Shown one piece after another: positions 45,591-52,422 of a stretch of DNA of 55,817 nt. Made by a program: the position numbers and the translations under genes. Source of the DNA: a virus; the IMG/VR virus record IMGVR_UViG_3300025732_000050, positions 1 to 55,817 of that record; one strand, written 5' to 3'. A model generated the notes under the pieces. That model had not been told where the DNA came from. It did not search any database and saw only the letters and a list, made by a program, of their open reading frames with translations. Every line of letters begins with the position of its first letter. Position 1 is the first letter of the stretch.

Positions 45591-46097
45591 TACAATGCGT
45601 GTGAACCATCTTGGAGAGGTATATCTAGTACCACTTAAGATTGGTTTAACGCCATGGACAAATTTTTCATTGTCTGGAAAACAAACTAAATCTCCTGCTT
45701 GAGGCTTTATGCACACATCGTATGCTGGAAAATAGATCTCTCCACCCTCATAGTTGTCATTAAGATAAATAAGAGTTGCAATATCGTTTGGTCTATTTAC
45801 ATCATAATGTTCATGCATACCAAACCCTTCTATAAACCTAGCAACGTGTGTTTTTGATTCATCATACGGTTCAAAAGGACCTTCATAATTATTTTTAACA
45901 AATGACATTGCTAAATTTCCATAAAAGTTTAAAAGCCTCAGTACCTCTGGATTGTTAAATGAAGCAAAAAAGGTAAACTCTTTTTCCCCATTGCCATACT
46001 CTGTAAAGTTAGCATCAATGGCTGCTGCATATTCAGCAATTAGCCTTGCATCTTCTGGATCCATAAATCTAGAATTGTGTTTAATTTGATCAATCAT
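45588..46097 (-). CDS. Prolyl-4-hydroxylase-like 2OG/Fe(II) oxygenase B1
   Basis: The protein has 169 residues and the full active-site set of P4H-type oxygenases: H97-x-D99 (HEHYDVN), distal H148 (KFVHGVKPI) and R158 (SGTRYTSPRW) for 2-oxoglutarate, with the usual TLIYLNDNYEGGEIYFP strand pair and IKPQAGDLVCF. It probably hydroxylates a protein side chain (proline or similar). It overlaps its degenerate relative B2 by 8 bases and precedes the LamG-like gene. The target is unknown; a virion protein is a reasonable guess. Confidence 0.87.
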   Translation of the reverse strand: MIDQIKHNSRFMDPEDARLIAEYAAAIDANFTEYGNGEKEFTFFASFNNPEVLRLLNFYGNLAMSFVKNNYEGPFEPYDESKTHVARFIEGFGMHEHYDVNRPNDIATLIYLNDNYEGGEIYFPAYDVCIKPQAGDLVCFPDNEKFVHGVKPILSGTRYTSPRWFTRIV

Positions 46098-46695
46098 GAA
46101 AGCCTTTTATTTCCCAGTCGTCCCATTGAACCTGTTCGTATGGAGTTCTGTTAGGCATCCACAACTGACCTTTTGTTCCCATCCATGCTTCAGATACAAA
46201 CATCTCTCCTTCGAGAATTGGGCTAATGCCATGTTTATCCTGTTCAGACTCTTCAAAAATAAATAAGTCGCCTGGGGTGGCAGCAATTTCAAGATTGCGA
46301 TTTGGAAACATAATATGTCCACCAGACTTTGCATTTTGCCAAACAATATAAGAACCAAATGTGTGTGCTGGTTTTTCCATATTAAAATGTGGCTCTGATT
46401 CTCCACCATTTCTATAACGTGCAATATAGTGTTTTGAAAACATTGGTGGGTGATAGTCTAGTTCTGATTCTGATTGAACTGCCTCATAAAAACCTCTTGA
46501 ATACTTTGAAAATATTTGTAGAATATGATCTGGCATCTCTCCACGTGTATGAATGTCAAACTTTGTACCCTCGTTATCAAATAGCGCATCGTGTAGCGGA
46601 TCGTGATCTTCTCTTGTGTTGAATTTGATTGTAGCAATATATTCTTGTACTGTTTTTAAATCTTCTTGGTTTATAAAGTTTCCAATAAGTTTCAT
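46090..46695 (-). CDS. Degenerate P4H-like oxygenase-fold protein B2
   Basis: The protein has 201 residues and the P4H scaffold (YIVWQNAKSGGHIMFPN, AATPGDLFIFEESEQDKHG). However, the metal motif reads H103-x-N105 instead of H-x-D, and the Arg that holds 2-oxoglutarate in B1 is Met here (GEMFVS in place of GTRYTS). Distal H155 is kept. It may bind iron weakly, use another reaction or act as a pseudo-enzyme partner of B1. It starts right after the ribonucleotide reductase stop with an AGGA site. Confidence 0.75.
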   Translation of the reverse strand: MKLIGNFINQEDLKTVQEYIATIKFNTREDHDPLHDALFDNEGTKFDIHTRGEMPDHILQIFSKYSRGFYEAVQSESELDYHPPMFSKHYIARYRNGGESEPHFNMEKPAHTFGSYIVWQNAKSGGHIMFPNRNLEIAATPGDLFIFEESEQDKHGISPILEGEMFVSEAWMGTKGQLWMPNRTPYEQVQWDDWEIKGFHD

Positions 46696-46697
46696 GG

Positions 46698-48728
46698 TTA
46701 TCCTATCTTAATCTCGCATGCATCGGTTGTGCAGTATGCCTCACCCATTGCTTCCAAGTTATCCACACCTTCATAAATAGCAGAAAAATCAATCTTTTTG
46801 ATCTGTCCAATATAACTGTTATACTCTTCTTCAGAAATCTGAGTATATGGTTGTTGTGGATATACTGTATTTCCCATTGGAAGGAATGATACAGCCTTTA
46901 ATTGTCCCTCATACATATGTAGTGCTGGGGCAACATGCTTTGCTTCCGTTTCCTTATCAAAGGAAAGAGTTACAGAAACACCATTGTCTGACCAATACTT
47001 TTGTGCAGTTGCTGCAAGTGCAATCTTTTCAAATAGCGTCACGTCTTTTTCGGAACGTGGGTGTCCAGATTTAACTGGGAAATATACTACAGATGTATTT
47101 GCTGAAACAACATCTTTTTCAATTTTATATCCTGCTGCGCTGAACAAGTGAATCATTGGATCTGTATTTCCAAATCTAATTGCACGAAGGAAGTGGTTAC
47201 CTCCAGGACCCCAGTGAACTCCAGGTGTTGCACCAGAAAGAATAGATACAGAACCAGATGGCTTAACAGTTGTTACACGAATCGATTCACGAACACATAG
47301 CCACTCTGAATATTGACGGTCATATTTACGAATTGTTTGATATCCCTCATCCATCCATTCACGAACTGCTGGCAAACCTTTCTGATCTGCAAATGATGCA
47401 ATACCAGTTAGGGATGTTCCAATACGGCGGTTGCGTTGCATAATTCCATTTGTCTGTTGCCAGTGTGTTGGAAGAAGCGTTACTGTCTTGCCATAAAGAT
47501 AAGCAAATTTTAATGTTCTCAAGAAATCTTCTTTAGATTCATGTCTATTTAAATGAACCTCTACTAATGTACAAAGTTCATATGATTCTAGCGGTTGCTC
47601 AGCACATGGATTAAAGCCCATAACACGATAATCTTTTCCATCTGCTGGATCTGCCAAACGACCATAATTACGAGCAACATCTAACCAGATAAAACCTGGC
47701 TCTCCATTATTAACAATTAAATCTGTGTATTTATCATAATCCATTCCAACTGTTGCTGAAATTGAATTATTAGACATCCAGGCCCAACCTGGATTTTCTG
47801 AATCAAATGAATTGCGTTCTGGGAAAACTTCAGCATTCTTAAGATTAATAAAATCTTCATCTCCAGATGCACCCAAAGCAAGGGTTGCCGATCTACGAAC
47901 ATTTCCTGCAACTACGCATGTTCCAATTAGATTAACAATATCAACAATTGCTCTTGAATCTAGTATCTGTCCAGCCCTAGAGCCAATTACATTGCGGATA
48001 GAGTTATGTAGACGAATCAATGGTTCTGGACCGCTGGCAACCCCTCCAAAGCCCTTAATTGGTGTTCCTAGCGGACGGATGAGGTCATAGTTAAATTCTT
48101 GTATATTTTGATTTGCTCTCAGGAATGAATTAAGAAGAAGTCTAATAGATTCTACCCATCCTTCACGAGTGTCTGGAATTTCATAAATCTGTACTGGCTC
48201 AGTTGGCTCATAGATTGTAAAATTCTTTTCCTGACCAACGGTATCAAACCCTACACCAATACCAAGCATGAGAGCATCCATAACCCAAGCAAATAGTGCT
48301 CCTGGATCATTCTTATCTAAATCTTTTGTTGAGACCATTGCACAATTTTGAAGAGCAGCAGAGTTGCGCTTTTCCATTGTCATGGCTGTACCAAATGTCC
48401 ACATACCACGTCCTGGGGGTGTCCACTTAAGATTAAACATTCTATCAAATGCTTCCTTGGCAGATGACTGAGCCTTATAGTCATTCCATGGTAGACGATT
48501 TTCTTTGGCATGGTTCTTTTGAACTGAGTACATACCCTCAATCACACGACGGCAAACCTCATGCCATCTTTCCTTAGTTCCATCATCCTTCATACGGGAG
48601 TAGGTACGAATAAACGTAATCTCTCCCAAAGAATTATTACCAGCGTCTACAAAACCAAAAGGCGACTCCTTGATTTTATACTCATTGATGAACTCATCTG
48701 GTAAACGAAAACTAAAAAAATCTGACAT
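46698..48728 (-). CDS. nrdJ: Class II (adenosylcobalamin-dependent) ribonucleotide reductase
   Basis: The protein has 676 residues and resembles the monomeric class II enzyme. Key residues are C129 in QNCAMVS, C375-A-E377 and C386 in FNPCAEQPLESYELCTLVE (radical cysteine, glutamate and redox partner), and a C-terminal pair C666/C671 in YCTTDACEIK for re-reduction. It makes deoxyribonucleotides using vitamin B12 coenzyme, independent of oxygen. A likely promoter and an AAGGAG site precede it. A host able to supply cobalamin is implied. It is a typical lytic-phage auxiliary gene. Confidence 0.95.
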   Translation of the reverse strand: MSDFFSFRLPDEFINEYKIKESPFGFVDAGNNSLGEITFIRTYSRMKDDGTKERWHEVCRRVIEGMYSVQKNHAKENRLPWNDYKAQSSAKEAFDRMFNLKWTPPGRGMWTFGTAMTMEKRNSAALQNCAMVSTKDLDKNDPGALFAWVMDALMLGIGVGFDTVGQEKNFTIYEPTEPVQIYEIPDTREGWVESIRLLLNSFLRANQNIQEFNYDLIRPLGTPIKGFGGVASGPEPLIRLHNSIRNVIGSRAGQILDSRAIVDIVNLIGTCVVAGNVRRSATLALGASGDEDFINLKNAEVFPERNSFDSENPGWAWMSNNSISATVGMDYDKYTDLIVNNGEPGFIWLDVARNYGRLADPADGKDYRVMGFNPCAEQPLESYELCTLVEVHLNRHESKEDFLRTLKFAYLYGKTVTLLPTHWQQTNGIMQRNRRIGTSLTGIASFADQKGLPAVREWMDEGYQTIRKYDRQYSEWLCVRESIRVTTVKPSGSVSILSGATPGVHWGPGGNHFLRAIRFGNTDPMIHLFSAAGYKIEKDVVSANTSVVYFPVKSGHPRSEKDVTLFEKIALAATAQKYWSDNGVSVTLSFDKETEAKHVAPALHMYEGQLKAVSFLPMGNTVYPQQPYTQISEEEYNSYIGQIKKIDFSAIYEGVDNLEAMGEAYCTTDACEIKIG

Positions 48729-48761
48729 GTGTTTCTCCTTTTAAAAAACTGTAATAAAGCA

Positions 48762-48794
48762 AGTATAGCAGAGTTTTCTAAAAAGTAAAACTCT
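48762..48794 (-). promoter_or_regulatory. Promoter with inverted repeat before ribonucleotide reductase
   Basis: On the minus strand TGCTATACT (extended -10, hexamer 48767-48762) follows a perfect 8-bp inverted repeat, AGAGTTTT at 48794-48787 and AAAACTCT at 48777-48770. The repeat straddles the spacer and the weak -35 position (TTTTAC). It may be an operator or an RNA hairpin. The gap 48729-48815 has no gene. Confidence 0.55.
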
Positions 48795-48815
48795 ACCTAA
48801 AGTGATAGTTGAGGG

Positions 48816-48944
48816 TTAACTAAAATTAAAACTTCTTGGATGTTTAGGCTCACACCTTTTGCATTGTGTGAGTTTAATTCCAGTTACTGGACATGTAGCA
48901 ACATCTAAATCATGACCAAATAAAAAACAGATTAACTTTTTCAC
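48816..48944 (-). CDS. Tiny DUF1660-like zinc protein (42 residues)
   Basis: It starts at GTG 48944 in a 4-base GTGA overlap with the oxygenase stop and ends at TAA 48818-48816. The protein begins KKLICFLFGHDLD and continues with C18 and C28-x2-C31, giving the spaced Cys/His pattern of the small phage protein family DUF1660 (start K-L-x-C-x-L-x-GH). Probably one zinc site; function unknown. The coupling to the upstream gene and family-like pattern support it as real. Confidence 0.75.
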   Translation of the reverse strand: MKKLICFLFGHDLDVATCPVTGIKLTQCKRCEPKHPRSFNFS

Positions 48945-49579
48945 AGTTCTATCCATCCATTACCAAGGCCATCGACTGCTGGTGCTATGTCATAGGCGAT
49001 TGTAATTCTTGGCTTGTCTTGATACCAGTCATCTCTACCGTGTGGATGTCCAGTTTCAGAAACGATTGCTCTATTGTTTTTATTAATGTTTTCAAATGCA
49101 TCAACGCCATTAATCTTATAAAAAGTAGATGATGGCTCAGCATTTACGCAGTAATATCCATGAAATACTGGAGCACCTTCTCCGCCCATGTGGTCATGAA
49201 AGAATCTTTCATTCTTTAATGGGTTAACTCCACTAGTTCCAATTGTTTTTGGATCATAATTGAACCAACCTTTAATTGCAAACTTATTTGCTTCAAAATC
49301 AAGACCATAATATTCTGATGCCTCAATCATAATATCCCTCAGTGCAGACTTCAGTGCTTGAACTGATGGGTGCGTAAAATTAAAGATATTATAATATTTA
49401 CCAAGTTGCGTAGCAGCACCATTATCTTTATTGTATTTTGATAACTCTTCTCTAGGAATTTCTGTAAGGGTTCCTGCAAGAAGTTCGTCCTGCTTCATTT
49501 CAAGGTAGGTGTACATTTCATCTAGGTTATTATCTAGAAATCTGTCAAAGAACTTATGTGGTGGTTTCATTGCTATCAT
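48941..49579 (-). CDS. 2OG/Fe(II) oxygenase-like protein C1 (HDH type)
   Basis: The protein has 212 residues and is a tandem relative of C2. Metal-site candidates are H128-D-H130 (FFHDHMGG), then HGYYCVNAEPSSTFYK, and H178/H180 with R191 in ETGHPHGRDDWYQDKPRIT. In this phage-associated group the H-x-D motif is written H-x-H or uses the Asp between. It probably binds iron and 2-oxoglutarate, but which residues do so is uncertain. It starts in an ATGA overlap with C2. The substrate is unknown. Confidence 0.7.
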   Translation of the reverse strand: MIAMKPPHKFFDRFLDNNLDEMYTYLEMKQDELLAGTLTEIPREELSKYNKDNGAATQLGKYYNIFNFTHPSVQALKSALRDIMIEASEYYGLDFEANKFAIKGWFNYDPKTIGTSGVNPLKNERFFHDHMGGEGAPVFHGYYCVNAEPSSTFYKINGVDAFENINKNNRAIVSETGHPHGRDDWYQDKPRITIAYDIAPAVDGLGNGWIEL

Positions 49580-50241
49580 GCCAAAGGAATCCAGTGTTGC
49601 TCTTGTGAAGACCCAAAACGCATAATATCTCTAAGTGGAATTACATCATATGCAACTGTAATTCTAGGACCATCCCAATCCCAATCAGCCATTGCATGTG
49701 GATGTCCCATTTCTGACAAAATTGCACGGTTATTAGTATTATAGTTTTCTACATACTTATCAAATGCCTTATAGTGTGTTATTGATGGTTCTGCATTTAC
49801 ACAGTAGTACCCGTGAAAGTTTGGTGCTCCAAGTGGACCATGATCGTGCCAATCCAACTTGCCTTTTTTAGTATGATTAATATTAAACCAACCCTGTAGC
49901 ATATATTTTTGTTCGTCAAAATCAATATCGTAATATTCACATGCTTCTTTAACCATGTCAGACACGGCAAGGTATAAATGATAAATTTCTTCGATATGAA
50001 ACTGGAATACGTTGTACTGTCTCCATTTCATGGTTGAAACGCTATTGGATGATTTCCAAATTTCATTATCTGTAACGGGTGTTACACCAGTTACCTGTGC
50101 TTGTTCAATTTTTTGGTATCTGTCTTGTAGTTCTCCTGCTAGACGAACTAAATCATTATTAAGATATCTTTCAAAAAATCTGTGTGGTTGTGTGGACTTA
50201 CTTACGCTTTGTAGTCCTTCTGTTGGAAAATCTTCCATCAT
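49576..50241 (-). CDS. 2OG/Fe(II) oxygenase-like protein C2 (HDH type)
   Basis: The start is placed at ATG 50241, which has GGAG six bases upstream; ATG 50253 lacks a site. The product has 221 residues: WHDHGPLGAPNFHGYYCVNA (H132, H134), then SEMGHPHAMADWDWDGPRIT (H180, H182, R193). These blocks match C1 closely while the rest has diverged, so this is an old tandem duplication. It follows the sulfotransferase by 24 bases. The presence of both copies suggests two targets or a heterodimer. Confidence 0.7.
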   Translation of the reverse strand: MMEDFPTEGLQSVSKSTQPHRFFERYLNNDLVRLAGELQDRYQKIEQAQVTGVTPVTDNEIWKSSNSVSTMKWRQYNVFQFHIEEIYHLYLAVSDMVKEACEYYDIDFDEQKYMLQGWFNINHTKKGKLDWHDHGPLGAPNFHGYYCVNAEPSITHYKAFDKYVENYNTNNRAILSEMGHPHAMADWDWDGPRITVAYDVIPLRDIMRFGSSQEQHWIPLA

Positions 50242-50265
50242 TTTTGTCTCCATTCGACTTTACTA

Positions 50266-50991
50266 TTATACACCATTTAAAGACTTGTGCTCATTGGTTT
50301 TGACATAATCATATAGATGATAATCAATACTATTTAACTCTTCAATTCGTGATTTAATGCTTTCAGGAATTTCAAAATCCAGTCCTGAAGACTCGTTTAT
50401 AGGATGTCTTTGATTAAATAGAGGAAACCCATAGTCCCTCCTACTAATATCTGAAAGCCAATCTAATAATGAATCAATATTTTCCAAAGATACGACTTTC
50501 ATCATGTCTATTTTGTCTGTTATTTTTTTGATATCAGACTCATAGTTTTCAATCATCCAGCCGTTAGCAACAATTTCTGGTCTTGTAGCAGCATTCCAGC
50601 GATCTTTATTAGATGAACCAGTCAAAAACTTAGACTGAATATTTCTATGGTTTTCTGAAAATACTGGATCATAAACCCATTTTTCAAGCAATTCCATTGT
50701 TGGCTTAGTATAAAATACATGCTCAGAGAAGAAGTTAAAAGTACTTATGAATCTTTGAAAAGGGTCACGTACCACCGAAAATGAACAAACATCTTCTAAA
50801 ATAGTTTCTGGATAACAACCAATATGCCCAAAAATATATTTTGATTTTTTTATTTTATCATCATCAATTTTATTTTTTTGAAATACAAGAGAATAATTAA
50901 TTCCCCTACTATTTAATAAGGAAGTAATAGGGGAATGAATAAATGTGCCTGCAGTTCGGGGGATATGATTATGATGATAAATCACTCTCAA
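50266..50991 (-). CDS. Sulfotransferase (PAPS-dependent, heparan 2-O-type fold)
   Basis: The protein has 241 residues. The PAPS-binding loop HIPRTAGTF lies at residues 9-17 (compare the family motif HIPKTAGT), and the second PAPS motif VVRDPFQRFISTF at 73-85 has R75 and S83. It would move sulfate from PAPS to a hydroxyl on glycan or protein. Two starts are possible: TTG 50991 and GTG 50985. The spacing to GGGGG favours the GTG. The start region lies in a large inverted repeat (see 50957-51000). Neighbours are the Hint-domain protein upstream and oxygenases downstream. Confidence 0.85.
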   Translation of the reverse strand: MRVIYHHNHIPRTAGTFIHSPITSLLNSRGINYSLVFQKNKIDDDKIKKSKYIFGHIGCYPETILEDVCSFSVVRDPFQRFISTFNFFSEHVFYTKPTMELLEKWVYDPVFSENHRNIQSKFLTGSSNKDRWNAATRPEIVANGWMIENYESDIKKITDKIDMMKVVSLENIDSLLDWLSDISRRDYGFPLFNQRHPINESSGLDFEIPESIKSRIEELNSIDYHLYDYVKTNEHKSLNGV

Positions 50992-51000
50992 TATCCCCCG
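50957..51000 (-). promoter_or_regulatory. Hairpin masking the sulfotransferase ribosome site
   Basis: CGGGGGATAT (51000-50991 on the minus strand) is repeated inverted and perfect as ATATCCCCCG (50966-50957), 24 bases apart. The first arm is the Shine-Dalgarno sequence, both possible start codons lie in or beside the loop, and the second arm encodes part of the PAPS loop. The folded RNA would block translation. No T-run follows, so it is not a normal terminator. Confidence 0.65.
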
Positions 51001-51015
51001 ACTATTTATTAAATT

Positions 51016-52395
51016 TTAATAGTACTTCAGATTGTGCATAACTAGATTTGCTGCAATGAATGTATCAGCATCTTCACAGTCAAATCTAAATGTATTTGCA
51101 TCTCCTTCAATCTGTTGTACTGTTTGAATTAGTACTTCAGAGAAGGCATCATGCTCATATGAATATTCAATTACGTGATCTCCTGGTTCTAATGAACCTG
51201 ATAGAACGTACATATAAGCACCATTGCGCTTTGTAAGAATTGGCTGATTAAGTGAGAACTTCTTAGAAGCCTCTCCATTAATTGTCATTGTTACAGTTTT
51301 TGGTTGTGGTGTCTTAGAAATAACCTTTGTTTTACGTAGTTCTAGATTTGTAATTGTTGGGGAAGACCATTCTAGTGAAGAATCAAATCCTTCATCTAGG
51401 TACTCAGCCCATACAACACCCCATACTTCATCTCCAGGCTGAACTTCACTTGCTGGCTTTGTTCCATATCCACCAGTTTCAGTAACAACTGAGATTAATG
51501 TATTTTCATCAACGCATCCTCCGAATGAGAATGGTGAGAAACCGAATACACCGAATGGTGAAAAACCAAATGGTGAGAAGCCGAATACACCGAACGGAGA
51601 GAATCCGAATGGTGAGAAACCGAACACGCCAAATGGTGAGAATCCAAACACGCCAAATGGTGAGAATCCAAATGGAGAGAATCCAAACACACCAAATGGT
51701 GAGAATCCGAATACACCGAATGGTGAGAATCCAAATACTGAGAAAGGTACGAATGAAAATGTTGTAGTGCTTGATGAATAGTCAGACCATTCTCCATAAC
51801 CATCAGAGTTCTGTGCACGTACACGATATGCTTGTGCTGTTCCACCTTCTTGGTTTACGTTTACAGATGTTGATGAGGTTGTTCCAGACTTACCGTCGTT
51901 AGATTCCCATTGATATCCTGTAATTGCAGATCCACCATTTTCAGGTGCAGACCATGAAACTGTATCGTATGATACGTTCGATGGAGAAGATGCTGATGGT
52001 GCTGCAGGCTTTCCTGGAAGACCAGTAACGTCTTGTGATCCACCAGAAACTTCTGTTGAAGTTACTGATGTATTTGATTGTCCAATTGTTGCATTGGCCT
52101 TAATCTTAAATGTCCAGGATGCTCCAGAACGTAGCCCTGTAACTCTATAAGGAGAAGTTGTTGCTGTAAAAGTTCTATCTCCATATGTTGCATTAGAAGC
52201 AGTGATTGTGTATGATGATGCTGTAGCACCGACACCGCCTCCTGGCATGAAATATACATCATAATCACCACTAAGGTAGGATACTCCAACACGTACTACT
52301 GATGTAATAACTGGGTCTGCTGGTTGAATACCCCAGTATCTAATAGTCTGCTTAGCAGCCTTAGATGCTTTACCGCCTCTTCTAATAATTCCCAT
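51016..52395 (-). CDS. Fibronectin-type protein with FSPFG repeats and C-terminal Hint domain
   Basis: The protein has 459 residues in four parts. A short basic start is followed by two fibronectin-type-III-like units (about 28-125 and 128-212, with WSAPENGGSAITGYQW typical of FN3). Residues 213-292 hold ten FSPF repeats. Residues 294-459 form a Hint domain: block A begins C294-VDENTLISV and continues PASEVQPGDEVW, block B is FSLNQPILTKRNG with LEPGDHVIEY, and the end is TFRFDC then DTFIAANLVMHN, followed only by LKYY. The usual T-x-x-H of block B is S-L-N-Q here. Splicing is impossible (nothing useful follows HN); cleavage before Cys294 is possible. Probably surface-exposed; function unknown. 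Confidence 0.85.
   Translation of the reverse strand: MGIIRRGGKASKAAKQTIRYWGIQPADPVITSVVRVGVSYLSGDYDVYFMPGGGVGATASSYTITASNATYGDRTFTATTSPYRVTGLRSGASWTFKIKANATIGQSNTSVTSTEVSGGSQDVTGLPGKPAAPSASSPSNVSYDTVSWSAPENGGSAITGYQWESNDGKSGTTSSTSVNVNQEGGTAQAYRVRAQNSDGYGEWSDYSSSTTTFSFVPFSVFGFSPFGVFGFSPFGVFGFSPFGFSPFGVFGFSPFGVFGFSPFGFSPFGVFGFSPFGFSPFGVFGFSPFSFGGCVDENTLISVVTETGGYGTKPASEVQPGDEVWGVVWAEYLDEGFDSSLEWSSPTITNLELRKTKVISKTPQPKTVTMTINGEASKKFSLNQPILTKRNGAYMYVLSGSLEPGDHVIEYSYEHDAFSEVLIQTVQQIEGDANTFRFDCEDADTFIAANLVMHNLKYY
51520..51759 (-). repeat. FSPFG/FSPFGVFG tandem repeat tract
   Basis: Ten FSPF motifs start at residues 223, 231, 239, 244, 252, 260, 265, 273, 278 and 286. Steps are 8,8,5,8,8,5,8,5,8, so 8-residue (FSPFGVFG) and 5-residue (FSPFG) units alternate. 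The DNA repeats are near-identical and likely vary in number by recombination. It joins the FN3 region to the Hint domain. Confidence 0.9.
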
Positions 52396-52422
52396 TTATA
52401 TCTTCCCCTTTTCGTATTTAAA

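Noticed and set aside
51016-51516. A splicing intein or homing endonuclease in the Hint gene
   Set aside because: Only four residues follow the terminal HN, the next residue is Leu rather than Cys, Ser or Thr, block B lacks its His, and there is no endonuclease domain.
51498-51767. Plus- and minus-strand repeat frames over the FSPFG tract, and its resemblance to a CRISPR array
   Set aside because: The repeats are short in-frame coding units without unique spacers, and the extra frames are shadows of the Hint-protein gene.
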